A stretch of 49,381 nt of DNA from an uncultured Rhizobiaceae group bacterium (GCA_947501445.1 CANMVS010000029.1:1-49381), one strand, 5' to 3'; positions 18,748 to 28,121 are shown, counted from the first letter of the stretch. Notes: generated from the sequence alone by a model not told the origin. Numbers and translations are program-made.

Positions 18748-19506
18748 ATGAGCCATAGGACCATATTGCAGCGTGGCTTTTGCGTGATGCTCACCTGCCT
18801 GATGGCAGGCGCAATTGCGCCAACTCAAACATTGGGAGAAGACCTGCGGCTGCAACGCCCATCCGAGCCCTTGCGCCTGGCACTCAGTGAAATAGGCAAT
18901 GCCGACGCTGACGATCTGCAAACGACGATCAAGGGCGAAGGAATACCGGCAGACACGACATCCGTGGACGAAAACGCCACTGAAGAAGAAATCAAGATCG
19001 ACGCGGTAGACGAAGAACCAGCGGACGACAGCGTTGCAACGGCAATCGTCAACTACGATCTTTCGTCGCTGCCCGAGCCGGTCCAGCGCATGCGTGAATT
19101 GATCATTACAGCGGCCGTCAAAGGTGATATCGAGGCGCTGCGCCCGCTATTGGGCACCGGTGGCACACAGACGCAGCTTTCGATCAGTGGTTATGAAGGC
19201 GACCCTATCAATTTCCTGCGCGAAATATCCGGCGATGGCCAGGGTCAGGAATTGCTGGCCATATTGTTGGACATATTCAATACGGGATTTGTTCACGTTG
19301 ATCCGGGCGAAGAAACCGAGGCCTACATCTGGCCGTATTTCTCCGCAGTGCCCATCGACGCGCTTGATGACAGACAGAAAGTCGAGCTGTTCCGGATCAT
19401 CACAGCGGGCGACTATGAGGATATGAAGGATTTTGGTGCCTATATCTTCTATCGCACAGCCATTGGTCCTCAGGGTGACTGGAAATTCTTCATCGCAGGT
19501 GATTGA
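18748..19506 (+). CDS. Secreted conserved hypothetical protein
   Basis: A 252-residue protein opening with a signal peptide (about residues 1-28). An acidic, low-complexity stretch (about 30-90) follows, then a globular C-terminal half with IITAAVKGDIEALRPLLG, a conserved 'NFLREISGDGQGQELLAILLDI' core and an aromatic end (YIFYRTAIGPQGDWKFF). The pattern resembles secreted proteins of unknown function in Hyphomicrobiales. An upstream in-frame GTG at 18706 overlaps the previous stop and is the alternative start, but 18748 gives a normal signal peptide. Confidence 0.75.
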   Translation: MSHRTILQRGFCVMLTCLMAGAIAPTQTLGEDLRLQRPSEPLRLALSEIGNADADDLQTTIKGEGIPADTTSVDENATEEEIKIDAVDEEPADDSVATAIVNYDLSSLPEPVQRMRELIITAAVKGDIEALRPLLGTGGTQTQLSISGYEGDPINFLREISGDGQGQELLAILLDIFNTGFVHVDPGEETEAYIWPYFSAVPIDALDDRQKVELFRIITAGDYEDMKDFGAYIFYRTAIGPQGDWKFFIAGD

Positions 19507-19538
19507 TTGGGCTTGCCTCGATCCACTAGGCGACCTAA

Positions 19539-19643
19539 CTAAAGCAATTCAGGTTTTGACGAATTTGGCAAAACCTGAATGCATCAACAAAATCAAAGGC
19601 CAATACCGTTGTCCCGCTTCTGGCAAAACGTGAAACGGTCTAA
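19539..19643 (+). repeat. Dispersed intergenic palindromic repeat, copy 2 (forward orientation)
   Basis: This copy serves as the reference: 105 bp with hairpin arms CAGGTTTTG (19549-19557) and CAAAACCTG around a 10-nt loop, followed by TGCATCAACAAAATCAAAGG and ending in GTGAAACGGTCTAA. It lies between a secreted-protein gene and ygfZ, both on the plus strand. Confidence 0.9.
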
Positions 19644-19669
19644 TCTATCTGTTTGTCCGGAGCGCCCAA

Positions 19670-20518
19670 ATGAAGTGTTTGCCTCTCAGCCACCGCAGCC
19701 TTGTGTCGATCACGGGCCCTGATGCCCAGGCGCTTTTGCAGGATGTAATTTCCTGTGAAGTGGACGGGCTGCCTCATGGTGTCGTGCAAACCGGCGCTTT
19801 GCTGACCCCCCAAGGCAAGATTTTGTTTGATTTTCTGATATCGCGCCGCGGTGAGGACGGATTTTTGTTCGACCTTGACGGCGATCAGGTGCCTGCATTC
19901 ATCCAGCGTATGACGATGTACCGGTTGCGTGCAAAGGCAGAGATTGCAAGCATGGATGATATGACGGTTCATGCCCTGTGGGATTGCAACAGTGATGCAG
20001 ATTACCTGTTGGACAGGCGTTTTCACGCCACGCAGCAGGTCTATAGGTTCTATGGCCCTGCAAGACCGGCGTCCGCCACCAGGGATGAATATGACCTGAT
20101 GCGCATAGAAAGCAGTGTTGCCCAGGCCGGAGACGACTATGCGCTTTCAGACGTGTTTCCGCATGATGTTCTCATGGACCTGAATGGCGGTATTTCCTTC
20201 AAGAAAGGCTGTTTCGTGGGCCAGGAGGTTGTGTCACGCATGCAGCACAGGGCTACGGCACGCAAACGAATTGTAGCTGTTCAGGCAGAAAGCGGTTTGC
20301 CGGATAGCGGAGCGGCCATAACCTGTGATGATCGGCCCATGGGGAAATTGGGCACGGTGGTCGGCAGCAGCGGGCTCGCCCTTGTGCGCATTGACAAGGC
20401 TGCCAGGGCAATCGACGCCGGCGGTACCATTTTAGCCGATACAACACCCGTATCCTTGCGTTTTGCAAAGTGGACTGATCTGACGTTTTCCTCCGAAAAA
20501 AATGCGGATGAGGCCTGA
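19670..20518 (+). CDS. ygfZ: Tetrahydrofolate-dependent Fe-S maintenance protein YgfZ
   Basis: A 282-residue folate-binding protein of the GcvT fold. The diagnostic YgfZ motif KGCFVGQEV is intact and includes its key cysteine. YgfZ/IBA57 supports assembly or repair of certain [4Fe-4S] proteins. GGAG about seven bases upstream supports the start. An HD-domain gene follows after 5 bp. Confidence 0.93.
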   Translation: MKCLPLSHRSLVSITGPDAQALLQDVISCEVDGLPHGVVQTGALLTPQGKILFDFLISRRGEDGFLFDLDGDQVPAFIQRMTMYRLRAKAEIASMDDMTVHALWDCNSDADYLLDRRFHATQQVYRFYGPARPASATRDEYDLMRIESSVAQAGDDYALSDVFPHDVLMDLNGGISFKKGCFVGQEVVSRMQHRATARKRIVAVQAESGLPDSGAAITCDDRPMGKLGTVVGSSGLALVRIDKAARAIDAGGTILADTTPVSLRFAKWTDLTFSSEKNADEA

Positions 20519-20523
20519 CCGGA

Positions 20524-21132
20524 ATGCAATTTGATGGCGCCAATCCGCGTGTGTGGCAACGTATGCTCTCGGGACGCAGGCTGGATCTGCTCGACCCATC
20601 GCCGCTTGATGTGGAAATTTCCGATATTGCCCATGGCCTTGCGCGCGTAGCGCGTTGGAATGGGCAAACGATTGGGCAAAACGCTTTTTCCGTGGCCCAG
20701 CATTCGCTGATTGTTGAACAGATTTTTGTCCAGTTGAATCCAAAATCAAGCGCCATCAACCGGCAGGTTGCCTTGCTGCATGATGCGCCCGAATATGTGA
20801 TTGGCGACATGATTTCACCGTTCAAGGCCATCGTTGGTGGTGACTATAAGAATGTGGAGAAAAGGCTTGAGGAAGCCATTTTTGTGCGTTTTGCATTGCC
20901 GTCGTCCATCTCGAAAGGCTTGAAGGCTGCGATTAAACGGGCGGACAAAATATCAGCTTTTTATGAAGCTGTTGTTCTGGCCGGATTTTCTGAACAGGAA
21001 GCAGCAAAACTTTTTGGACGACCACGTGGCGTCACCCGTGATATGCTGGCGTTGGAACCGTTGCCGGCAACAGAAGTACAGGATGCTTTCCTGCAACGTT
21101 TTGAAGCAATCGAATTGTGCCGCAAAGGGTGA
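20524..21132 (+). CDS. HD-domain phosphohydrolase (YfbR/YfdR-like)
   Basis: A 202-residue metal-dependent hydrolase. Metal ligands are seen in AQHSLIVE and LHDAPEYVIGD (His-Asp). Relatives such as YfbR dephosphorylate deoxynucleoside 5'-monophosphates; the substrate here is inferred from family. It starts 5 bp after ygfZ and is followed 30 bp later by a tyrosine phosphatase. Confidence 0.87.
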   Translation: MQFDGANPRVWQRMLSGRRLDLLDPSPLDVEISDIAHGLARVARWNGQTIGQNAFSVAQHSLIVEQIFVQLNPKSSAINRQVALLHDAPEYVIGDMISPFKAIVGGDYKNVEKRLEEAIFVRFALPSSISKGLKAAIKRADKISAFYEAVVLAGFSEQEAAKLFGRPRGVTRDMLALEPLPATEVQDAFLQRFEAIELCRKG

Positions 21133-21162
21133 CATGCACTATCGAAAATCGTTGGATCTGAA

Positions 21163-21678
21163 ATGCCACACCTAGTCATTTGTCCCCTCTCCCGTCTGGA
21201 ACAGACCGCCGACACACACGGTGCGCGCGACATGGTGACGCTTTTGTCCAGTGACAATGAATTGCAGCGGCCAACCGGCATTCTGCCTGAGCGTCATTTG
21301 TTCCTTGATATGAATGATATCAGCGTCGCGGTGGAAGGATTGCATCGCCCCGAAGAGCATCACATCCGGCGTCTCATCGAATTCGCACAGCAATGGGACC
21401 GCTCAGCGCCGCTGCTGGTTCACTGCTGGATGGGCATTTCTCGTTCAACTGCCGCCGCTTATATTATTGCTTTGTCGCTCAATGCGCAGCGTGATGAAAT
21501 GCAACTGGCGCTTGACCTTCGTCGCCTGTCCCCATCAGCAACACCAAACGCCCGTATGATTGCGCTAGCCGATCGAGTCATGGAACGCGATGGGCGCATG
21601 GTTGCCGCCGTCAAACGCATTGGTCGCGGTGCCAATGCCTATGAGGGTACGCCCTTTATTCTGCCACTGGCGGATTAA
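21163..21678 (+). CDS. Protein tyrosine phosphatase-like protein
   Basis: A 171-residue cysteine phosphatase. The CX5R active-site loop HCWMGISRS is intact, with Cys as nucleophile and Arg for phosphate binding. An Asp that could act as general acid lies in the LDMNDISV region upstream. It belongs to a group of predicted tyrosine phosphatases common in Alphaproteobacteria; targets are unknown. The stop is 4 bp before the next start, so it is in one operon with the Nudix-like regulator. Confidence 0.88.
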   Translation: MPHLVICPLSRLEQTADTHGARDMVTLLSSDNELQRPTGILPERHLFLDMNDISVAVEGLHRPEEHHIRRLIEFAQQWDRSAPLLVHCWMGISRSTAAAYIIALSLNAQRDEMQLALDLRRLSPSATPNARMIALADRVMERDGRMVAAVKRIGRGANAYEGTPFILPLAD

Positions 21679-21682
21679 GACG

Positions 21683-22675
21683 ATGACTGTGGGTTCAACA
21701 GCGGTCGAAATTGGTCTCAATGCCGCAATTGTAACCGTTACTGACAATAATCCCGTCATACTGGTGGTATCCGGGGCTGCCGCTGCGCTACAGGGGCAGG
21801 CTGTACCGGGTGGATTGCCATTTGGCTCGTTCGATCCGCTGCAACACCGCACTTTTGAAGCCGGGTTGCGTGCTTCGGTTGCCGAGCAAACCGCTTTTCA
21901 TCTGGGTTATGTCGAGCAGCTTTACACATTTGGTGATCGCGGCAGACACAAACGGCCTGATGATATCGGGCCCCATATTGTTTCCGTTGGATATCTCGCT
22001 TTGACCAGGGATGATGGTGCCCGCGATGATGTCCTGCAGCGAACGGGCGCGTCGTGGCACGGCTGGTACGGCTATCTGCCGTGGGAAGATTGGCGAGACG
22101 GACGCCCGTCACTGCTCGACGATACTATTATTCCCGCATTGAAGCGTTGGACGCAGAGCCCGGTGATGCGTGAAGAGGGCCGTCATCTGCCAAGCCGCAA
22201 ATCGCGTTTGCGCCTGGCATTCGGTGATGATGATTTCCCCTGGGATGAAGAGCGCGTTCTGGAACGGTATGAATTGCTGTATGAGGCAGGTCTCATAGAA
22301 GAAGCCGCCACCGACGGGCGCATCACACAAAGCGGACTTGCCCTTCGGCTTGGACGCCCTATGCCACTTGATCACCGGCGGATCCTTGCAACCGCCATGT
22401 CCAGATTACGCGGCAAACTCAAATATCGACCCGTTATTTTCGAACTCATGCCACCTCAATTTACCCTGACAGCCCTGCAATCCACTGTGGAAGCCATTTC
22501 GGGCCGACACCTGCACAAACAGAATTTCCGCCGACTTGTTGAAGGAGCTGAACTTGTTGAATTGACCGGCGCGACCAGCACAGCAACCGGCGGCAGGCCA
22601 GCAGCCCTCTACCGGTTTCGCCGCAAAATCTTCGAAGAACGCCCGGCACCCGGACTTAAACTGGGCGGGCGTTAG
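21683..22675 (+). CDS. Nudix-like winged-helix regulator (NrtR/NadQ-type, COG4111-like)
   Basis: A 330-residue protein with an N-terminal Nudix-like domain and a C-terminal winged-helix region (about 235-320; QFTLTALQSTVEAISG and FRRLVEGAELVEL). The Nudix box is degenerate: PGGLPFGS is present but the catalytic REXXEE is replaced by LRASVAEQTA, so it should bind rather than hydrolyse a ligand. This architecture fits regulators of NAD metabolism (NrtR; alphaproteobacterial NadQ, from memory). The start at 21683 directly follows the phosphatase stop; a frame from 21590 lies inside that gene. Confidence 0.65.
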   Translation: MTVGSTAVEIGLNAAIVTVTDNNPVILVVSGAAAALQGQAVPGGLPFGSFDPLQHRTFEAGLRASVAEQTAFHLGYVEQLYTFGDRGRHKRPDDIGPHIVSVGYLALTRDDGARDDVLQRTGASWHGWYGYLPWEDWRDGRPSLLDDTIIPALKRWTQSPVMREEGRHLPSRKSRLRLAFGDDDFPWDEERVLERYELLYEAGLIEEAATDGRITQSGLALRLGRPMPLDHRRILATAMSRLRGKLKYRPVIFELMPPQFTLTALQSTVEAISGRHLHKQNFRRLVEGAELVELTGATSTATGGRPAALYRFRRKIFEERPAPGLKLGGR

Positions 22676-22707
22676 CTATGTAGGTAAGGAACTGACGCTG
22701 TCCAGTT

Positions 22708-23493
22708 TCACTCAAGCGTCATGGTAACTTCGCCCAAACCGGACATCTGAACGCTGATCGAACCTTTGCCTTTGTGATAGCAGATCGGACTGTGTGTTCC
22801 GCACAGGACAATTTGACCAGCACGCAGCAATAGACCCCGTTCCGACAGATGATTGGCAAGCCAGGCAACCGTGTCGAGTGGCAGCTGTGGTGATGCACCA
22901 GTCACATCAACCGTTACTTTTCCATCAATGCTGACCACCGTTCTGATGGTCTCCACATGCAGGTGATTTGGCAGGATGCCCGGTCCACCAATGACGGCCC
23001 CTTCATTTGAAATATTCTGCGCAATCGCATCGGGCATATGGACACATGTCATGTCTGTATTGCGCATGTCCAAAAGCTCAATCGCCGGCACAAAACGGTC
23101 GATGGCGGCCATAACTGTGGATCGATCAAACGGGCCATCCTGCGGCGAGAGATCAGATTTCATGATCGCGGCAATTTCGGGTTCGAAGGCAAATTCGGTG
23201 AAGGCTGACGCAGGTAATATCGCGCCGGTTTCCTGCCGTTGATTGCCAAAAACCCTGCCGCTCAGTGGTGCTTTGAGTTTGAACCGTTCCATAAGGGCCG
23301 GTGCATTTGCCGCGATCTTCCAACCGGAAACCGCATCCCGTTTGCCACTACGGATCAGTTCATCAACCAAAATATCCTGCAGGTGATAGGCTTCAGCCGT
23401 TGTGCGCCGGGGATCGGTTGCGTAGGGATTAAACGCGTTGCCATCCACAATGTCCGTCATGATCTTGCGGGCGATTTGAGTGTGGGCGGTCAT
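22708..23493 (-). CDS. FAH-family hydratase (2-keto-4-pentenoate hydratase type)
   Basis: A 261-residue member of the fumarylacetoacetate hydrolase superfamily, closest in length and layout to MhpD-like 2-keto-4-pentenoate hydratases. Metal-ligand acidic residues are visible in FEPEIAAIM (ExE) and PAIELLDMR. Family members add water to, or split, 2-oxo acids with an adjacent double bond or hydroxyl. The true substrate is unknown; next to an IlvD-like dehydratase, a 2-oxo-3-deoxy sugar acid is plausible. It overlaps the end of the isomerase gene by 4 bp (ATGA) and is translated from the same message. Confidence 0.83.
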   Translation of the reverse strand: MTAHTQIARKIMTDIVDGNAFNPYATDPRRTTAEAYHLQDILVDELIRSGKRDAVSGWKIAANAPALMERFKLKAPLSGRVFGNQRQETGAILPASAFTEFAFEPEIAAIMKSDLSPQDGPFDRSTVMAAIDRFVPAIELLDMRNTDMTCVHMPDAIAQNISNEGAVIGGPGILPNHLHVETIRTVVSIDGKVTVDVTGASPQLPLDTVAWLANHLSERGLLLRAGQIVLCGTHSPICYHKGKGSISVQMSGLGEVTMTLE

Positions 23494-24269
23494 GCAATCA
23501 TCCTTTTGAAATCAGCCAGCCATTCAAGGCTTTGCAATGTGTTGCCCACCGGTGTGTATTCTGCAGACACGTCATCGTCGTATCCAACCTCGCGCAGGGC
23601 ATCTATTGCTGCTGCAAATTCGATTACACCGGTGCCGGGTTGATGCCGGCCCGGCGTGTCGGCAAACTGCACATGGCCTATATATTTGCCGCACGTTCGA
23701 ATTGCAGTGCAAAGGTCTCTTTCGGTTATTGCCATATGGTAAAGGTCAAACTGAATAGCCAGGTTTGGATGACTGACCTCATTCACGGCATCCAGACCGG
23801 CCCGCAGTCCGGAGATAAAAAATCCCGGAACATCCTGCCTGTTAACCGGCTCCAGCATTACCTTTACGCCAATCGCCTGCATAACATCTGCCACATGGGC
23901 CAGATTACGACACAGCACGCGTTGGCATTCTTCCGGATCCATGTCTTCGTCAGGACGGCCGGACAAGATGTTGATTTTTCGCACACCCAGGGCCTGGGCA
24001 TCGCAGGCACAACGCGCAACCGCTGCGCGAAAGGCGTCTTCCTGTCCGGGCAAGGCAGCAAGACCCACGGCATCACCCGGCCCCCTGGGCACATTGATAA
24101 GTGTGATGGGCATACCGGTATTTTGAGACTGCTGGCTTAACATCGTTATGTTCTGCGCATGCGGAAACTGTATTTCCACGGCATCAAATCCCGCCTTTTT
24201 CGCCGCCGACAACCGTTCGACCTCGGGTAACTCCGTAAACATCATCGAGATATTTGCGATCAACCGCAT
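23490..24269 (-). CDS. Hydroxypyruvate-isomerase-like sugar isomerase (Hyi/OtnI family)
   Basis: A 259-residue AP-endonuclease-2-like TIM barrel. N-terminal MRLIANISMMFTELPEVER and the Glu/His metal-site regions (DAVEIQFP, MLEPVN, FDLYHM, HVQFADTPGRHQPGTG) match the hydroxypyruvate isomerase family, which includes 2-oxotetronate isomerases (OtnI). It should interconvert a hydroxy-oxo acid and its aldehyde isomer. The start at 24269 is chosen because AGGGG lies upstream; a frame to 24290 exists. It is divergent from the ilvD-like gene. Confidence 0.87.
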   Translation of the reverse strand: MRLIANISMMFTELPEVERLSAAKKAGFDAVEIQFPHAQNITMLSQQSQNTGMPITLINVPRGPGDAVGLAALPGQEDAFRAAVARCACDAQALGVRKINILSGRPDEDMDPEECQRVLCRNLAHVADVMQAIGVKVMLEPVNRQDVPGFFISGLRAGLDAVNEVSHPNLAIQFDLYHMAITERDLCTAIRTCGKYIGHVQFADTPGRHQPGTGVIEFAAAIDALREVGYDDDVSAEYTPVGNTLQSLEWLADFKRMIA

Positions 24270-24293
24270 CGTCTGCCCCTTCAGATTCATTTG

Positions 24294-24322
24294 TTGACAT
24301 TGGAACCGATCCGATGATTAAG
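24294..24322 (+). promoter_or_regulatory. Possible sigma-70-type promoter for the dehydratase-TRAP operon
   Basis: A consensus -35 TTGACA (24294-24299) is followed 16-17 bases later by a weak -10 (around TGATTAAG). It lies in the 102-bp gap between the divergent isomerase and dehydratase genes. The -10 is poor, so this is tentative. Confidence 0.35.
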
Positions 24323-24371
24323 TTCAAGCATAAACATTCTATGAGTAGACGTTCCACAAGGATACTAAATA

Positions 24372-26081
24372 GTGTCATCCTCAAAAAAACCACTCAGATC
24401 ACGGATCACCACGGATGGAATTGACAGAGCACCGCATCGCGCATTCATGCGTGCAATGGGTTTGGATGATACCGCTATCGCCAAACCCATGGTTGGTGTG
24501 GTCAGCCAGAAGGGCGAGGTAACCCCCTGCAATATGACCCATTATGCGCAGGTTGATTATGCCAAGGAAGGCATCGCAATGGCGGGCGGCACGCCACGTG
24601 AATTCACGACCATTTCCGTTTCGGACGGGATTGGCATGAACCATGAGGGGATGAAATTCTCGCTTGTCAGCCGTGAAATCATCGCAGACAGCATTGAAGC
24701 GGTCATCCACGGCCATGCCTATGATGGCATTGTGGGTTACGGGGGCTGCGACAAAACACTGCCGGGTGTGATAATGGGGATGGTTCGCTGTAATGTGCCG
24801 TCGGTATTTGTCTATGGCGGCTCTGCGTTACCCGGCAGGTTCAAAGGGCAGGATGTGTCGGTTCTGGACACATACGAGGCTGTCGGCGCGGTTCAGGCCG
24901 GCACCATGACAACCGACGAACTTACCCGGATTGAAGAGGCCTGCAAGCCAACCATTGGCGCCTGCGCCGGGCAGTTCACGGCAAATACAATGGCCATGGT
25001 TGCAGAAGCACTTGGTTTGACGGTCCCGAATTCGTCAATGATCCCCGGCGTTTACTCTGAACGCAAAGGTGTCGGACATCGTGCCGGAGAACTGGTCATG
25101 CAGATGATCGAGAATGACGGTCCACTGCCCCGTCAGATTGTCACCCGCAAGGCGCTCGAAAATGCCTGTGCCATTGTTGCCGCAACAGGCGGCTCCACCA
25201 ACACGGCGTTGCACATCCCTGCCATCGCCCATGAGGCTGGAATAAAGTTCACCGCTGATGATACAGCCGCGGTGCTGCAACGCACGCCCTTCATCGGTAA
25301 TCTGCGTCCGGGGGGCAAATACCACGCCAGGGATGTCTATGAAGTGGGTGGTGCCCATGTTGTCATCAAGGAACTTATTGCCCATGGATTTATGCATGGC
25401 GATACGCTGACAGTCACGGGTCGCACATTGGCACAAGAAGTTGCCGATGCGCCCGCACCGGACGGCGAGGTGATCCGCCCTGTCTCAGACGCTATTGCAT
25501 TGTCCGGTGGCGTTGCCGTGCTCAAAGGCAATCTTTGCCCGGATGGCGCATTGCTCAAGGTGGCCGGGTTGAAATCTCTGGTATTTTCGGGAACTGCCCG
25601 CGTTTTTGAAAGCGAAGATGACGCCGTTGAAGCGGTGCATACCCGTGATTATCAGGAAGGTCAGGTTCTGATCGTACGCAACGAGGGCCCCGTGGGCGGG
25701 CCTGGCATGCGCGAGATGCTTGGATTGACGGCGCTCATCTACGGTCAGGGCATGGGAGAAAAGGTTGCGCTGCTGACGGACGGCCGCTTTTCCGGTGCCA
25801 CCCGGGGCATGTGTATTGGTCATGCTGCCCCCGAAGCTGCGGTCGGCGGCCCCATGGGGCTGGTGGAAAATGGCGACAGGATTGTGATTGATGGCAAGGC
25901 TGCGACCATCACGCTTGAGGTAACCGACGAAGAACTGCAACGCCGTCGCGCAATCTGGTCGGCACCCGAAACGCGCCACAAGGGCGGTTTGCTGTCAAAA
26001 TATGCCGCGACGGTTGGACAAGCTCACGAAGGGGCTGTGACTCATGCAGGCAATGCCCAATGGCCACTGCCACGCCGTTGA
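24372..26081 (+). CDS. ilvD: IlvD/Edd-family dehydratase (dihydroxy-acid dehydratase type)
   Basis: A 569-residue Fe-S dehydratase. Cluster cysteines are seen in [15 protein letters not shown] and [13 protein letters not shown]; the substrate loop [17 protein letters not shown] is typical of dihydroxy-acid dehydratase. Classical IlvD acts in valine/isoleucine synthesis, but this copy sits at the head of a TRAP transporter operon with sugar-acid enzymes. A catabolic role on an aldonic or related hydroxy acid is therefore at least as likely. The start is a GTG with AAGGA nine bases upstream. The C-terminal extension ends in WPLPRR. Confidence 0.85.
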   Translation: MSSSKKPLRSRITTDGIDRAPHRAFMRAMGLDDTAIAKPMVGVVSQKGEVTPCNMTHYAQVDYAKEGIAMAGGTPREFTTISVSDGIGMNHEGMKFSLVSREIIADSIEAVIHGHAYDGIVGYGGCDKTLPGVIMGMVRCNVPSVFVYGGSALPGRFKGQDVSVLDTYEAVGAVQAGTMTTDELTRIEEACKPTIGACAGQFTANTMAMVAEALGLTVPNSSMIPGVYSERKGVGHRAGELVMQMIENDGPLPRQIVTRKALENACAIVAATGGSTNTALHIPAIAHEAGIKFTADDTAAVLQRTPFIGNLRPGGKYHARDVYEVGGAHVVIKELIAHGFMHGDTLTVTGRTLAQEVADAPAPDGEVIRPVSDAIALSGGVAVLKGNLCPDGALLKVAGLKSLVFSGTARVFESEDDAVEAVHTRDYQEGQVLIVRNEGPVGGPGMREMLGLTALIYGQGMGEKVALLTDGRFSGATRGMCIGHAAPEAAVGGPMGLVENGDRIVIDGKAATITLEVTDEELQRRRAIWSAPETRHKGGLLSKYAATVGQAHEGAVTHAGNAQWPLPRR

Positions 26082-26104
26082 ACAGCTGATAAAGGACGCC
26101 CCGG

Positions 26105-26992
26105 ATGGATGATCAATTTACACTTGGATACATAGGCACCGGCTTGATGGGATTGCCGATGGCAGGGCGTCTCGTCGACGCGGGCAACAGGATTGTGGTC
26201 TGGAACCGGACCGCGGCCAAGACGCAGCCATTGGTCGACAAAGGCGCCATTCAGGCCAACAATGCGGCAGATGTTGCGCAACAGGCCGACGTCATCTTTA
26301 TGTGCCTGACTGATACCAGGGCAGTCGAGGCCGCCGTCTTTGGCGAAAATGGCATTGCGTCCGGGGCACGCAGCGGCAGCATTCTTGTCGATTTTTCCTC
26401 GATACAACCCGATGCCACACGCGATTTTGCCGCCCGGCTTGAAGATCAGACGGGGATGGCCTGGGTCGACGCCCCTGTCTCCGGTGGTGTGCCGGGGGCA
26501 CAGGCGGGCACCCTGGCGATCATGGCAGGCGGACGGCAAGAAAGTTTTGACATAATCAAACCTTTTGTTCTGCAAATGGCGTCACGTTTTACATTGATGG
26601 GCCCGATTGGTGCCGGACAGACAACCAAATTGTGCAATCAGGTTATCGTTGGATGCACCATGGCGGTGCTGGCAGAGGCCGCACGTCTTGCCACCAACGC
26701 TGGCGTTGACGCAGCCCGCCTGCCTGAAGCACTCGAGGGCGGATTCGCGGACAGCAAACCACTTCAACTGTTTGTACCGCGAATGGTCAACGCTCAGCAC
26801 GAGCCACCGCTGGGACATGTTTACACCATGCTCAAGGATCTGGATTCTGTTTGCGATCTGGCACGCGCCAATACCTCGCCGGTCCCCTTTACCGCGATGG
26901 CTGCAGAGCAGTTTCGACTGCTGACTGTTCGCGGTGGCCCTGAGGCAGATGCATTGGAAATTTTTAAACTGAGTGCGCCCGGCAAATTGTAA
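26105..26992 (+). CDS. NAD(P)-dependent reductase, 3-hydroxyisobutyrate dehydrogenase/GarR family
   Basis: A 295-residue beta-hydroxyacid dehydrogenase. The Rossmann loop GYIGTGLMGLPM, the substrate-binding DAPVSGGVPGAQAGTL and the catalytic-Lys region GAGQTTKLCNQ are intact. Family members reduce tartronate semialdehyde (GarR/GlxR) or oxidise 3-hydroxyisobutyrate or threonate. In this cluster a role on a small hydroxy-oxo acid made by the isomerase or hydratase is plausible. AAAGGA precedes the start; it is 23 bp after the dehydratase. Confidence 0.88.
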   Translation: MDDQFTLGYIGTGLMGLPMAGRLVDAGNRIVVWNRTAAKTQPLVDKGAIQANNAADVAQQADVIFMCLTDTRAVEAAVFGENGIASGARSGSILVDFSSIQPDATRDFAARLEDQTGMAWVDAPVSGGVPGAQAGTLAIMAGGRQESFDIIKPFVLQMASRFTLMGPIGAGQTTKLCNQVIVGCTMAVLAEAARLATNAGVDAARLPEALEGGFADSKPLQLFVPRMVNAQHEPPLGHVYTMLKDLDSVCDLARANTSPVPFTAMAAEQFRLLTVRGGPEADALEIFKLSAPGKL

Positions 26993-27031
26993 CCAGGGGC
27001 GAATATCAAAATTCAACCAAGGGAGAGGAAA

Positions 27032-28078
27032 ATGAAAACTCTAAAAACACTTGTGATGGTCGCGGCCATTGGCGTGACGTCGCTACCGGCACTGGCACAG
27101 GACGTTAAAACCCTGCGCGTGGGATCATGGCTGCCGCCGCATCATCTGATTATATCCGGGATTCTTGAGCCGTGGGCGGCAGCAATTGAAGCTGAGACCG
27201 ATGGATCACTGAAGTTCGAATTCATGACATCGGCACTTGGCCCACCCCCTGCGCAATTTGATTTGTTGCTGGATCAGGCTTTTGACGTCGGATATGGCGT
27301 CAGCGGTCACAACGCTGGCCGCTTTCCCATGACGCAGGTGATGGATCTGCCATTCATGTCTCCCGATCCATGGGCTGGTTCAGCGGCGTCCTGGCAGACC
27401 TATGAGAAATATGGCACCGAGTATGGTGAACATGATGGTGCCCATGTGGTTGGCCTGTTCACCCATTCCAATCCGAATATCAACATGGCCAACGGCAGAG
27501 TTGAAAAACTGTCTGATCTTCAGGGTAAGACAATCCGCGTTGGTGGCAACGTAACAGGTCGTATGATGGAAGAACTTGGCGCATCGCCGGTTCAACTGCC
27601 GCCGACCGAAGCGCAAACCGCGATGTCTCGCGGTGTTGCTGACGGCATTACATTCCCGCTGGAATCCATTGATTTCTTTGGCATTACGCCGGTGATCAAG
27701 TCTATCACCAAAGTTCCCGGTGGCCTCTACACCGACACTTTCTGGATTGCCTTCAACCAGGACAGCTGGGATGGGTTGACCGACGAACAGCGTGCGGCAG
27801 TGGAAAAACACTCCGGCATGGCGATTGCTTTGCTTGCGGGGTTTGCCTGGACGAATGGCGACATTTACGGCGAACAAAAGCTGATTGAAAACAATGTTGA
27901 GTTCATTACCCTGCCGGACGAAGATGTTGCCTCTGCCCGCGAAAAACTGAAACCACTTGAAGCAGAGTGGGTGCAGCAGGCAACCGAAAAAGGGTATGAT
28001 GGTGAAGCCATTCTCCAATATGCGCGCGAGATCGTGAAGCAATACGCAGCTGACAAAACGGTAAACGTGGCCAAATGA
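27032..28078 (+). CDS. TRAP transporter substrate-binding protein (DctP/TAXI-independent type)
   Basis: A 348-residue periplasmic binding protein with a signal peptide (about residues 1-22, ending ALAQ). It matches DctP-like proteins that capture organic acids for TRAP transporters, with the conserved LSDLQGKTIRVGGN region that carries ligand contacts. A strong GGGAGAGG site precedes the ATG. It is followed by the small and large permease genes; the ligand is probably the acid processed by the neighbouring enzymes. Confidence 0.92.
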   Translation: MKTLKTLVMVAAIGVTSLPALAQDVKTLRVGSWLPPHHLIISGILEPWAAAIEAETDGSLKFEFMTSALGPPPAQFDLLLDQAFDVGYGVSGHNAGRFPMTQVMDLPFMSPDPWAGSAASWQTYEKYGTEYGEHDGAHVVGLFTHSNPNINMANGRVEKLSDLQGKTIRVGGNVTGRMMEELGASPVQLPPTEAQTAMSRGVADGITFPLESIDFFGITPVIKSITKVPGGLYTDTFWIAFNQDSWDGLTDEQRAAVEKHSGMAIALLAGFAWTNGDIYGEQKLIENNVEFITLPDEDVASAREKLKPLEAEWVQQATEKGYDGEAILQYAREIVKQYAADKTVNVAK

Positions 28079-28084
28079 CTTTGA

Positions 28085-28121
28085 GCGGTGTCAGGCCCAC
28101 TGCGGTGTGGCACCGCTTTTT
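28085..28121 (+). terminator. Terminator-like attenuator between the binding-protein and permease genes
   Basis: GCGGTG (28102-28107), a 3-nt loop and CACCGC (28111-28116) are followed by five T (28117-28121). A second GCGGTG at 28085-28090 can compete for the same 3' arm. Such hairpins directly after a binding-protein gene usually lower permease expression relative to the binding protein. Confidence 0.7.

Noticed and set aside
24372-26081. Certain assignment of the dehydratase as the biosynthetic IlvD
   Set aside because: Motifs fit dihydroxy-acid dehydratase, but the neighbours are catabolic; the role is left open.
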